Assembly: GCF_002245785.1 (NCBI RefSeq)
Contig: NZ_NNCE01000001.1
Span: 89,365-153,364, forward strand
Source: Mycoplasma testudineum
GTDB taxonomy: Bacteria; Bacillota_I; Bacilli_A; Mycoplasmatales; Metamycoplasmataceae
Reading direction: 5' to 3'
Length of the DNA: 64,000 nucleotides
Numbering within the stretch: the first letter of the stretch is position 1; the number at the start of each line of letters is the position of its first letter. Both the position numbers and the translations under genes were made by a program. The notes under the pieces are model-generated. The model saw only the letters and a program-made list of their open reading frames with translations, did not search any database and was not told the DNA's origin. Below are positions 1 through 10,534 of the stretch, piece after piece.

Positions 1-502
1 TACCACCAGCAACTAATCTTTCATTTGAATGTGGCAATAGATAAAAGACATCATCTTCTTGATTTTTATTTAGTTTTTCGATTGCAGTATCAAAACTGAC
101 ATTATTTTGAATATCAAGTTCAAATTCAATTATTTTTGCTAGTGTTAAAACAGTTAAAGATTCTGATTTTACTACTAAAATATTTTTAAAATTTTTTGAG
201 TTTATTTCTAGACTTTGATATTGACCTGATAAATGTTTAGAAATCGGAAAAACAACAACCTTGTCATATTCTTTAGATAATTTTTCAAAAATTTCCAGAA
301 TAGAAACAACTGAACTTTGACTTGTTTGAAGAATACTTTTTTCATTAAATTTGTCATAAATATTTGTGGCATTTATATCAATACCATCATTATAAAAAGC
401 ACCGTCTATAGTTATTCCTAATGGTAAAAAATATCACCCATTTTTTTCAGATATATTTTTTTCTAAGCCTGCGGCCGAATCAATTACAATAGCGATTTTC
501 AT
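1..502 (-). CDS. DegV family protein (C-terminal part outside window)
   Basis: DegV-fold proteins bind a fatty acid in a two-lobed pocket; in Gram-positives the related FakB proteins present fatty acids to a kinase. The visible 167 N-terminal residues begin MKIAIVIDSAAGL, continue with LPLGITIDGAFYNDG, then TSQSS and SGQYQS, all typical of the DegV/FakB amino lobe (IVTDS..., TSQPS, SGTYQS in relatives). No stop is met before the window edge, so the gene is cut there, not broken. The start ATG has no Shine-Dalgarno sequence but has TATAAT 7 nt upstream, suggesting a leaderless transcript. It is divergent from the gene at 524 with only 21 nt between. The lipid substrate is not readable from sequence. 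Confidence 0.85.
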
Positions 503-509
503 AATTTAT

Positions 510-517
510 ATTATAAT
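510..517. promoter_or_regulatory. Palindromic bidirectional -10 element
   Basis: ATTATAAT is a perfect palindrome. Read on the plus strand it gives TATAAT (512-517), 6 nt before the ATG at 524. Read on the minus strand it gives TATAAT (515-510), 7 nt before the ATG at 502. The whole divergent intergenic region is only 21 nt, so both transcripts would start at or next to their start codons. Confidence 0.6.
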
Positions 518-523
518 GAAAAC

Positions 524-1108
524 ATGTCTATATACTTTAAAAATAAGCAATTCAAAAACACCATATCTATATCAATAGATAGTGCTAAAAAACAATCTAA
601 AATTGAAAAATTAAGCGGATCACTAAATGGAAAAATTATTTATAGCGATGGAGAAATTATTGCAGTTAATTTAATTAATTTAAGTGATGATTTTGAAAAT
701 AAATTTCAAGATTCTTATGGAATTATTAACGATTCTCATATTGAATTTTTACAATTAAAAGGTTTACAAAGTGAACTAATAAATGCTATTTCAAATAAAA
801 AATCATATGATGCTGTGAAAGTAATTGACGTAGAAAATTATAAAGACACAAGAATGAAACTTGTTACTGCGCAATCGAATGTAATATATAAAATATTAAC
901 AAATTTCTCGGAAATTAAAAAAGAGCAAAAACTACTAATTGCACTTCCTGGATGTATTTTGCCAAATTCAAATGTTGTTGGTTATGATGATATTTTAGGA
1001 TTTAAATCAGATGGCTTAATTCCATCTGAAAAAACTTTAGGAATTAGTCAAAAAATATCACCGTATACAGATTTAGAAAAAATAGGAGACTTTAATAAAT
1101 TCACATGA
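524..1108 (+). CDS. YtpR/MG449-like tRNA-binding (OB-fold) domain protein
   Basis: A 194-residue protein whose second half resembles the EMAP/Arc1p-type OB-fold found in YtpR and at the N terminus of PheT. It has an AVKVIDVENYKDTRMKLVTAQSNV segment followed by LLIALPGCILPN and the SDGLIPSEKTLGI ending, matching the 'A-pG..lp....ik...rGv.S.GMl.s..ELgi' pattern of that family. The usual cysteines and glycine-rich turn are weak, so RNA binding is inferred. It overlaps tyrS by 4 nt (ATGA), which suggests translational coupling. No Shine-Dalgarno sequence is present; the -10 box lies 6 nt from the start codon. The partner tRNA is unknown; its position before tyrS may be only operonic. Confidence 0.7.
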   Translation: MSIYFKNKQFKNTISISIDSAKKQSKIEKLSGSLNGKIIYSDGEIIAVNLINLSDDFENKFQDSYGIINDSHIEFLQLKGLQSELINAISNKKSYDAVKVIDVENYKDTRMKLVTAQSNVIYKILTNFSEIKKEQKLLIALPGCILPNSNVVGYDDILGFKSDGLIPSEKTLGISQKISPYTDLEKIGDFNKFT

Positions 1109-2358
1109 AAAATTTCAAACAAGTAATAGAGGATTTTCAAAAAAGAAATATTGTTCACACTATTTCTAACGTTGAAAAACTAGAAAAAATCACAAACAAA
1201 GAAGGAATCTATATCGGATTCGATCCAACAGCTACAAGCTTACATTTAGGTAATTACACTCAGATTGTTAATTTAATAAGATTACAAAGAAATGGTTTTA
1301 AAGTATTTGGAATTTTAGGTGGAGCTACTGGAATGATTGGGGATCCTTCATTTAAAAATAGCGAAAGAAAGCTGCTTGAAAATAATGAATTAGAATTAAA
1401 TAAATCTAAAATTAAAAAACAACTTGAGAGTTTCAACTTGAAAGTTATTGATAATTTAGATTTTTACAAAGATCTAAATGTAATTGAGTTTTTAAGATTT
1501 GTTGGTAAAGAATTTAATGTTGCAACTATGTTGTCAAAAGATAGTGTGGCAAACAGAATACAATTCGGTCTTTCATATACTGAATTTTCATATACTTTAT
1601 TGCAAGCTTATGATTTTTATCAGTTAGCACAAAAATATAATGTTGCTGTTCAATTAGGCGGAAGTGATCAGTGAGGTAATCTTGTAAGTGGCTTGGATTT
1701 AATATCACGAAAAATAAATGCAGATTTTCCTTCTTTAGCAATTACTACTAATTTAATTGTTGATGAAAATGGTAATAAATTTTCTAAAACAACAGGTGGT
1801 GGTTCATTGTGATTAGATCCTACATTAACTACTCCTTACCAACTTTATCAATTTTTACTAAACCAACCTGATTCTATGATAGAAACTTTAGTAAAACAAC
1901 TTGTATTAAAAGAACTAGATGAAATTGAAGTTGTTTTACAAAAACATAAACAAGATACAAGTCTAAAAATTGGTCAAAAATACTTAGCTTATCAAGTTGT
2001 TTCAGACATACATGGTAAAGAAAGTGTTGATCAAGCAGAAAAAATTAGTTCTATATTATTCGGAAATGGTCTTGCAAGTAATTTAAATGAATCTGATCTT
2101 GAAATCTTATCTAAAAATTTGGATGTGTTCAATTTCTCAAGTGATATTATCACAACTCTATTAAATTCAAAAATTGTTCAGTCAAAAAGGGAATTAAGGG
2201 AATTTATTGCTAATGGTTCATTAGAAATTAATGGCGAAAAATTTTTAAGTGAAGAACAAACAATTAACAATAATTTATATGGTGATAATTACATTTTGAT
2301 TAAAAAAGGTAAACGTAATTTCTACATAGTAACAACTAAAAATCATAATGGTAATTAA
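1105..2358 (+). CDS. tyrS: Tyrosine--tRNA ligase
   Basis: Class Ic aminoacyl-tRNA synthetase that charges tRNA-Tyr in the cytoplasm. The 417-residue product has GFDPTATSLHLGN near residues 38-50 (HIGH motif as HLGN), the tyrosine-pocket segment YDFYQL and LGGSDQWGN, KFSKT at 225-229 (KMSKS motif) and a C-terminal S4-like RNA-binding domain from about residue 345. Two in-frame TGA codons, at 1672 (SDQ-W-GN) and 1810 (SL-W-LD), read as tryptophan; under table 11 the gene would look split in three. It starts inside the stop of the upstream tRNA-binding gene and its end overlaps the tsaC start, so the three genes form one transcription unit. Confidence 0.97.
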
Positions 2359-2839
2359 AACAACAGTTGATAAAATTTCAAGTGACGAAATTGTTGTTTT
2401 TACAACTGATACAGTTCTAGGTTTGGCAATTTCTGCAAAAATTGAAGATAATTGAAAAAAATTAGCAATATTAAAAAAAAGAAATATTGATAAAAAAATA
2501 ATTATTTTGGCTGCTGACATTGAAGATATTAAAAAAATTACTAAGTGAAATAATGAAGCTCAAAGACTATCTGATTTATATTGACCAGGAGCAGTTAGTT
2601 TAATCATAAATGGAATAGGTTTTAGAATACCTAACCAAAAGAAATTATTAGAATTTTTAAAGATTAACGGACCAATGTTTGCTACGTCAGCAAACATTTC
2701 TGACCAACCTGTTGCTCAAACTTTAGAAGAAACCTCATTAATATTTCCTCAAATTAATTCATTTTATTATTTTGGTAAACATAGTGGTAAAGCTTCTAAA
2801 ATAATTGATGTTGATAATAATAAAATTTTAAGAAATTAA
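2348..2839 (+). CDS. tsaC: Threonylcarbamoyl-AMP synthase (YrdC/Sua5 domain)
   Basis: Makes threonylcarbamoyl-AMP from threonine, bicarbonate and ATP for the t6A37 modification of ANN-decoding tRNAs. The 163-residue product contains the YrdC signature TTDTVLGLAI (residues 19-28), the lysine-rich KKRN stretch near 40, YWPGAVSLII and FATSANISDQ (111-120), the usual nucleotide and carbonate-binding positions. It is short for the family (usually 180-210 residues) and ends soon after the SGKASKIID segment, so only the minimal YrdC domain is present. Three TGA codons read as Trp. The ATG lies inside the 3' end of tyrS, an 11-nt overlap, implying coupled translation. A hairpin plus T-run follows directly. 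Confidence 0.88.
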
Positions 2840-2883
2840 AATGAATGATTTAACTGATATAACCAGTTTCATTCATTTTTTTT
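2839..2883. terminator. Bidirectional intrinsic terminator between convergent genes
   Basis: AAATGAATGA (2839-2848) pairs with TCATTCATTT (2869-2878), with a second AACTG/CAGTT helix inside the hairpin, followed by T5. It directly follows tsaC. Its stem also encodes the last residues of the convergent metallopeptidase gene that stops at 2850. Confidence 0.7.
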
Positions 2884-3596
2884 CTTAGACTTTTAAAATT
2901 AGGAATATATTTAGATACATTATTTCAAAATTCGCGTGAATGATTATGATGAATATGATGTGATAATTCATGAACTATTAAATAGTCTAATATTTGTTCT
3001 TCAAATGCAAAAGCTCAAAATGAATAATTTATTATTTTCTTTAATACATAATTTGTAGCTCAAGCACTTTTTTTGGACCTAATCTGAATTTTGTGTTTTG
3101 GTATTTTCATGATTGTTTCTCAATATGTTTGCCTGTCACTTAAAAATTTTCTAAAAAGCCCTTCAATTATTTTAAGTAATTGTTTTTCAAAATTAGCATC
3201 ACTTCTAATTTTTTTAACATATGCAACATTATTTATGTTAAAAAATAATACACCATTTAAATAGTTGTATTTTATTTGCTTTCCTAAAAAGACAAAATAT
3301 TTTTCTTCTAAATTGTACTTTTGATTTTCGTCAATTTTAATTAACTGTAAAACATATCTGTGTAGATGTGTTTCAATAAAATTTTGAGAAATTATACTTC
3401 AGCCTGCTTTGCCTTGCTTATATAAAATCTTGTTATCTTTTATCCTTATTGATGAATTTTTATAGTTTGTTTTTACTACATTAACTTCAGTATATTCACC
3501 TATTTCATTTTCAAAATAAAGAACATCTGAATTAGATTTTTTTCTGTCTAGTGTATATTTCATGTTGCTTTTTATCTCTTGATTTTTTAGTTGCAT
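2850..3596 (-). CDS. YgjP-type (DUF45/SprT-like) zinc metallopeptidase
   Basis: A 248-residue protein with a late HELSHHIHHNHSREFW motif (about residues 209-224). This is the HExxH...H..H zinc site typical of the YgjP/DUF45 branch of the WLM/SprT-like metallopeptidases. Upstream is the family's YVKKIRSDANFEKQLLKII region; the N-terminal ~100 residues look like the beta-rich substrate-side domain. Its substrate is unknown. The start is uncertain: ATG at 3596 has no Shine-Dalgarno sequence and gives a 65-nt overlap with the upstream NERD gene. ATG at 3563, preceded by AAGAGA, would shorten the protein by 11 residues. One TGA (KAG-W-SII) splits the naive ORF. Confidence 0.85.
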
Positions 3597-4206
3597 GATT
3601 TAACAAAGTATTGTTGATTGCTTGAATTTCATATTGATTTATTTTAACATTCAATAAATTATCTATTTGATCTAAAACATTTGTTAATTTGTCATCGGTA
3701 GTAATAATTACATGCTCCGGTTTTGAATCAATATCAACACTGTTTACTTTTTTATCAAAAACAATAAAAGATAATATTGGAACTTTGATATTTAAGATAT
3801 TAATAATATGTTCAATATGTTTATCATTTTGAATTATTGGGCTTGGAAAATCATATTTTTTACCTACTATAGTTTTTGTTCATGTTGCATCTTTTGCATG
3901 CCCAGAAATTGCCCCAATTGTTGATTTATATTCAAAAACTATTATTGCATATGCAGTAACTAAAATTCCGTCTATTTCAAAAAGCTTATCGTTTTTATAT
4001 TTATATAGTGAAGGACCGTGATAAAACTTATTTTTATCAGAACTTCAAGCTTCAATTTTTTTTGACATTCTTTTTTCGAATTCGCTACCAATTTTTCTTA
4101 TTTTAGATTGTTTAACTTTATTGATAATTAGTAACGTTAAAATTGAAATAAGAATAACGAATAATATTCCCATTCCAATTCCAATTCCTATAAAATATAA
4201 ATCCAT
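3532..4206 (-). CDS. NERD-domain membrane protein
   Basis: A 224-residue protein with one strongly hydrophobic N-terminal segment (about residues 4-25, LYFIGIGIGMGILFVILISI) followed by a NERD (nuclease-related) domain. Visible features are YKNDKLFEIDGILVTAYAIIVFEYKSTIGAISGHAKDATW, which carries the D-x-x-(x) and E-x-K residues of the PD-(D/E)xK fold, and PSPIIQNDKHIEHII, matching the family 'NP..Qn..hi..l' segment. It is therefore probably a membrane-tethered nuclease-like protein, but activity is an inference. It is the first gene of a two-gene unit, overlapping the metallopeptidase out of frame. TATAAT lies 7 nt before ATG with no Shine-Dalgarno sequence (probable leaderless start). Confidence 0.8.
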
Positions 4207-4213
4207 AAAGTTA

Positions 4214-4219
4214 ATTATA
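4214..4219 (-). promoter_or_regulatory. -10 box of the NERD gene
   Basis: TATAAT on the minus strand, separated from the ATG (4206) by 7 nt. No Shine-Dalgarno sequence fits between, so the transcript would be leaderless. Confidence 0.5.
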
Positions 4220-4265
4220 ATGCAAAACAAGCTTAATAATTAACTATAGAAACTTATAACTTTTT

Positions 4266-4296
4266 TTGTAATTATTATCATTCAGAATAATTACAA
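4266..4296. promoter_or_regulatory. Perfect 11-bp inverted repeat upstream of rpsT
   Basis: TTGTAATTATT (4266-4276) and AATAATTACAA (4286-4296) form a perfect inverted repeat with a 9-nt spacer. No T-run follows on either strand, so it is not a standard terminator. Its right arm covers TTACAA (4291-4296), a candidate -35 for rpsT, which would suit an operator or a boundary element between the divergent genes. Confidence 0.45.
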
Positions 4297-4315
4297 GTAA
4301 TTTTGCAAAATTTGA

Positions 4316-4321
4316 TATTAT
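4316..4321 (+). promoter_or_regulatory. Extended -10 of rpsT
   Basis: TGATATTAT provides TGn plus TATTAT (4316-4321), with TTACAA 19 nt upstream as a possible -35. Transcription would start near 4328, leaving a leader of about 60 nt with AAAGGA before the ATG. Confidence 0.45.
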
Positions 4322-4386
4322 TAAAAAGCTACTATTAACTTTCCACATTAGCATATAAGCATATAAAAAGTAAAGGATCAGAACAA

Positions 4387-4653
4387 ATGGCAAATATTAA
4401 AGCAAATATTAAAAGCATTATTACAAACGAAAAACGCAGAGTACGTAATCATGCTATTAAACAAAGAGTAAAAACAGCAATTAAAAAAGCTAAAATAGCT
4501 ATTGACACCAAAGCCGATAATGTACTAGAGTTAATTAAACGTGCACATGCTGAAATTGCAAATGCAAGATCAAAAGGTGTTTTCCATGATAATACAGCAT
4601 CTAGAAAAAGTTCTCGTTTAGATATTTATTACAATAAATCTATTCAAGCTTAG
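4387..4653 (+). CDS. rpsT: 30S ribosomal protein S20
   Basis: Small lysine-rich 16S rRNA-binding protein of the 30S body. The 88-residue product has the S20 pattern MANIKANIKSIITNEKRRVRN at the start, a helical KTAIKKAKIAI region and GVFHDNTASRKSSRL near the end, a close match in length and layout to bacterial S20. AAAGGA lies about 9 nt before the ATG. It is monocistronic: its own promoter precedes it and a strong terminator follows within 30 nt. As a stand-alone gene its level may be set by promoter or leader elements, and an inverted repeat lies just upstream of the promoter. Confidence 0.96.
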   Translation: MANIKANIKSIITNEKRRVRNHAIKQRVKTAIKKAKIAIDTKADNVLELIKRAHAEIANARSKGVFHDNTASRKSSRLDIYYNKSIQA

Positions 4654-4658
4654 AATTT

Positions 4659-4679
4659 ACTGCCTCGGCAGTTTTTTTG
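4659..4679 (+). terminator. Intrinsic terminator of rpsT
   Basis: ACTGCC-TC-GGCAGT forms a GC-rich 6-bp stem followed by seven T residues, six nt after the rpsT stop codon. Confidence 0.85.
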
Positions 4680-4720
4680 TTATCTTATTTAAAATTTAGC
4701 AATGATTTATTTTTTTGATT

Positions 4721-4726
4721 TAAAAT
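4721..4726 (+). promoter_or_regulatory. -10 box of ppa
   Basis: TAAAAT lies 6 nt before the ATG at 4733. No Shine-Dalgarno sequence is present, so a leaderless ppa transcript is predicted. The box is weak evidence on its own in so AT-rich a genome. Confidence 0.35.
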
Positions 4727-4732
4727 AAAATC

Positions 4733-5287
4733 ATGGAAAAAAATTTATTAAAAGTAACAATTGAAATACCAAAAAATTCAAATATTAAATATGAATATGA
4801 TAGAGCAAGCGGTAAAATCCAAGTTGATAGAATATTGCGAGAAGGATTTTATTATCCAGCAAATTATGGATTTCTAGCTGATGCATTAGACTGAGATGGA
4901 GACGAGTTAGATGTTCTAGTTTATAGCCCAGAAAAATTTCTTCCAGGTGTTATTGTTCAAGCAAGAATTGTTGGAGCAATGAAAATGGTTGATGATGGAG
5001 AAACTGATACTAAATTAATTGCTGTACATGCAGATGATTATCGTTTAGAAAAAATTGAAAAACTAAGTGATTTACCACAAGATTTTCTTAGTTCTGTTGA
5101 AAGATTTTTTGATAATTACAAAAACTGAAAACGTAAAGGCATCGTTAAACTTAGTGGCTTTGAAGATGAAAAATGGGCTATGAAAGAATACAAAGAGTGT
5201 GTAGAATTAATGCAAAAATACGGAAGTATGAAAAAAAGTGAATTCATTAAATTAATGAAAGAAGAACATCCTGACAAGTACCAATAG
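4733..5287 (+). CDS. ppa: Inorganic pyrophosphatase (family I)
   Basis: Hydrolyses pyrophosphate to phosphate in the cytosol and so drives nucleic acid and aminoacyl-tRNA synthesis. The 184-residue product shows [17 protein letters not shown], the [25 protein letters not shown] block with the D-x-D-x-x-D metal ligands, [15 protein letters not shown] and the closing FFDNYKNWKR segment. All are canonical for soluble Mg-dependent family I enzymes, and the length is normal. The W in LDWDGDE and in NYKNWKR is encoded by TGA, while one UGG also occurs (EKWAM). It sits between rpsT and a small membrane ORF. Confidence 0.97.
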
Positions 5288-5699
5288 CAGCATAAGTTCA
5301 GAAATTGTAAATGAAGCAAATCGAAAGAGAAAAATAGTATCTATATTTTTAATTTGAACTATTATTATATCTTTTATTTTACTAATTGCATTTTGAACAA
5401 ATGTAGGCATACAGATAAATTACTTTAGAAACGCATCGACTCGAAATGGAGAAATTGCATCAAGTACATTTTTTTACATTTTAACTACAACAATTTTTAT
5501 ATTTATATTTTTAATGATTATAAGTGGATTCACATTTTTTAAAGTTGTTTCAATTAATTATTATAGTTCTTATAAATGAAAACTATCTGTTTGATTGATT
5601 GTTAATTTATTCTTATCGCTTATTTTGTTTCCGACAATTTATTTAATTGTTTTAAATGTTAAAATCGCAAAAGAAAAGACATCCAGTTATATAACTTAG
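5268..5699 (+). CDS. Small three-helix membrane protein without an ATG start
   Basis: A frame that stays open from just after 5255 to the TAG at 5697-5699 and overlaps the 3' end of ppa. It encodes about 143 residues with three clear hydrophobic segments: IVSIFLIWTIIISFILLIAF, then FFYILTTTIFIFIFLMII, then LSVWLIVNLFLSLILFPTIY. No ATG, GTG or TTG occurs in the first part. The start is therefore a guess: ATC 5268 or CTG 5271 follow GAAAGAAG, and ATA 5292 lies just after the ppa stop; all are rare table-4 starts. Four TGA codons read as Trp. The family is not recognised. Its stop overlaps the convergent topA stop and a terminator stem. Confidence 0.5.
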
Positions 5700-5716
5700 G
5701 ATGTCTTTTTTGATTT
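5674..5716. terminator. Bidirectional terminator between convergent genes
   Basis: AAAAGACATCC (5674-5684) pairs perfectly with GGATGTCTTTT (5699-5709), loop 14 nt, with T-runs on both strands. The stem holds the last codons of both the membrane ORF and topA, so the two stop codons lie inside one hairpin. Confidence 0.75.
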
Positions 5717-7543
5717 TTTAAGTTTTGCTAAAATTGAATTAGTTTTATTATTTTTTTCTTTACTTTTTCTATACTGACAATTTGGGAAATTGATGCAGCC
5801 AATAAATTCTCCAAATTTGGAATTTTTGAAAATTAAATCACCATTATCTAATGGACATTTTTGGCCTGTAAAAGTCGGTAATAAAACTGTATTATCTAAA
5901 TTTTGATATGCAAATTCCAATGTTTCATCAAATCGATTTCAAAAGTCTTGCATAACAGGCTTATAATCAAGTTTACCATCTGCAATTTCATCTAGTTCAG
6001 CTTCTACTTTAGCTGTGTAATCTTCATTAATTATATTTGGAAATCCGTCAATTAACTTAGCAACAACTTCTTTACCAAATTGAGTCGGAATTAATTGCTG
6101 ACCATTTTTTTCAACATATTGTCTGCTCTTTATTAATTTGACAGTAGTTGCAAATGTTGATGGTCTACCAACTTTTATATTATCTAATGTTTCAATTAAC
6201 GAACCATCATTAAATCTAGCAGGTGGTTGTGTAAATTTTTCTTGTTTTTCAATATTTCTAAGTTTTATTACATCTCCAACTTTTGCATCAAGAACTAAAC
6301 CATCGATATTTGGCATTCCAATAGCTTTAAAATATCCATCAAATGTAATATTAGATTGTGAATATGTAAAGTTATAACCTCCATTAGTAAAATTATAAGT
6401 AGTATATTCACGACTAGGTTGGCTCATAATTGCTTTTAAAGTGTTTTCATAAATTAGAGCATATGTTTTGTAATCATCGCTATTTAATTTATATTTTTCA
6501 AGTGCTTTTTTGGGTGTTAAAGATAAATCCGTTGGTCTAATTCCTTCGTGTGCATTTTGATCTCCAATTGAAACTTTAACGTTACCATCTCAGTATTCAG
6601 AACCATGTTTTTTTGTAATATATTCTTTTGCTTGTTCTAAAAATGTTTGGCTTAAAAAAGTTGAATCTGTTCTAGGATAAGTAATTAATCCATCATCACC
6701 ATAACCTTCAAAAAGTCTTTGAGCTGATGATTGTGATCTAGCAGCACTAAGAGATGATTTTTTATAAAATGCAGCTTGTTTGAATGGAGTACTTTTAGCA
6801 TCTTTTCGAGTTGTTTTTTTAATAGAACTAACAACCATTTCATTTTTAAGTTTATCAAATATTAAATCAACATCATTAGGTACAATTCAATTTTTATCAC
6901 CTTTATTTTCATCTAAATAAAGTAATGAATAATTTTTAGAATCAAACCATGCAGCTATATAAAAATATTTTTCTGGTATGAAAGCATCGATTAATTTTTC
7001 ACGGTCTACAACCAATTTTAACGCAATAGATTGTACTCTACCTGCACTAGGATTTGTAGGTGCGTTGTTAAACTTATATTTCATTAAATTCGATAATCTA
7101 AACCCTATAATTCTATCTAGCATTCTTCTAACTTTTTGTGCTTTTACTAGATCGTGATTTATATCTGTAAGATTTTTAAATGCATTACTAATTGCTAATT
7201 TTGTAATTTCGTTATATCTTACTCTTTTGTGTTTATTTTCAAGTTTTAAAAAATCTACTAGGTGCTGACCAATGGCTTCACCTTCTCTATCTGGGTCAGT
7301 TGCAATAATAACCATGTCACTTTTTTCAGCAACTTTTTCCAATTCTTTAACAACATTCTTTTTAACCGGATCAACAACGTATTTAGGTTCTCAATTTTCT
7401 AAATCTATTCCTAATCTATATTTTCCACTAGCAGGTAATTTTGCAATATGACCTACTGAGGCTTTGACAATGTATTCATCACCAAGATATTTTTGGATCG
7501 CCTTAACTTTATTTGGCGATTCAACTATAACTAATTTACTCAT
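5696..7543 (-). CDS. topA: DNA topoisomerase I (type IA)
   Basis: Relaxes negative supercoils by single-strand passage. The 615-residue product starts [16 protein letters not shown], has the Toprim acidic motif DPDREGE (83-89), [10 protein letters not shown], and the active-site ITYPRTDS with Tyr289, followed by HEGIRPT. A C-terminal zinc-ribbon-like segment at about 563-589 keeps only three of four cysteines: CPLD replaces the usual CPxC, so zinc binding is doubtful. Only one such module is present, fewer than the three of E. coli TopA. Several TGA codons read as Trp. It is convergent with ppa/membrane ORF and follows ligA on the same strand after a terminator. Confidence 0.96.
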
Positions 7544-7580
7544 AAAAAAAATTTAACCACATTTTTAACTATATGGTTAA
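7544..7580 (-). terminator. Intrinsic terminator after ligA
   Basis: On the minus strand TTAACCA (7580-7574) pairs with TGGTTAA (7559-7553), and a run of T follows, just before the topA start codon. This ends the ecf-ligA unit. Confidence 0.6.
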
Positions 7581-7591
7581 TAAATTTTTTA

Positions 7592-9592
<2,001 letters not shown>

Positions 9593-10534
9593 CTATTTTC
9601 CAAAATTGTTAAATCCACTAATAAAATAATTGAAACTAATATAATTGTGAATTTTACCTGCTTCACTTAAAATCACTTGATTTTGTATAAAAGCAATATT
9701 CATTAATATAAAGTAAACTAATAATCCAACAAAGAAAATGAAAATTAAATAATCAAAATATTTAAATGATAGTTTACGATATTTACTTCGCGCTTTGTAA
9801 GGATTATAGCCTCTAGTTTCCATTGCATAAGCTAAATCTTCAGCTTTATTAAATGAAGTTACAAATAAAGGAACTATTAAGGTAATTAAGGCTTTAGCCT
9901 TTTCTTTTAATCTCCCGTTTTTAAAATCTACTCCACGTGAAGCTTGAGCTTTCATAATTCTATTTGCTTCTTCAAGTAATGTAGGAATAAAACGCAATGC
10001 CAACGAAATAATCATTGAAATTATTTCTACTGGAATAAACAAGAGTTTTAAAGGATAGATTCAAAATTCAATTGCTTTAGTAAGAAAGATTTGTTTTGTA
10101 GTGTATGTTAAAAGTGATGTAACTAAAATTATTGTATAGATTCTTATAATAAGTGAAACTAAATCCATAATGTTTTGGTATGTAATTACAACTCTAAATG
10201 GCTGATCTTGAACCTGCTGATTTACATAGTTTGGAAATCCAACAATAATTTCGCCAGCTGCATCTTTAAGTGCTTCACGGGTGAATATATTAATAGCAAA
10301 TACAAATAGTGAAACTAATATCGGTGTAATTAAAAGAGTAAAAAATGGTTTGATTCTTTTGATTGTAAATCCATAAACAACCATAACAAGTAATAGAAGT
10401 ATTAAGCTTGAAACAAGGTATTGACTTAAAAATGTCATAGTAATTATTAAAACAGTTAATAAAATTTTTAATCTTGCGTCAACAAAATGCAAAGGTGTTG
10501 CATTTGGTAAATATTTTCCGAATACATTACGCAT
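9593..10534 (-). CDS. ecfT: ECF transporter transmembrane subunit EcfT
   Basis: Membrane scaffold of an energy-coupling-factor importer, joining the two ATPases to an exchangeable vitamin-binding S component. It has hydrophobic segments at ILLTVLIITMTFLSQYLV, LILLLLVMVVYGFTI, FTLLITPILVSLFVFAINIF and later, and the two coupling motifs QASRG and METRG in IMKAQASRGVDF and AYAMETRGYNPY. The chosen ATG (10534) is preceded by AAAGG at 6 nt and overlaps ecfA2 by 8 nt. An upstream ATG at 10567 lacks a ribosome site. TGA at AIEF-W splits the naive ORF. No S-component gene is adjacent, as is usual for group II ECF systems. Confidence 0.94.

Noticed and set aside
1105-2358. tyrS appearing as two or three broken frames
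   Set aside because: The breaks are TGA codons at conserved Trp positions; under table 4 the gene is intact. The same applies to ligA, topA, dnaB, pheT, the giant SGNH gene and others.
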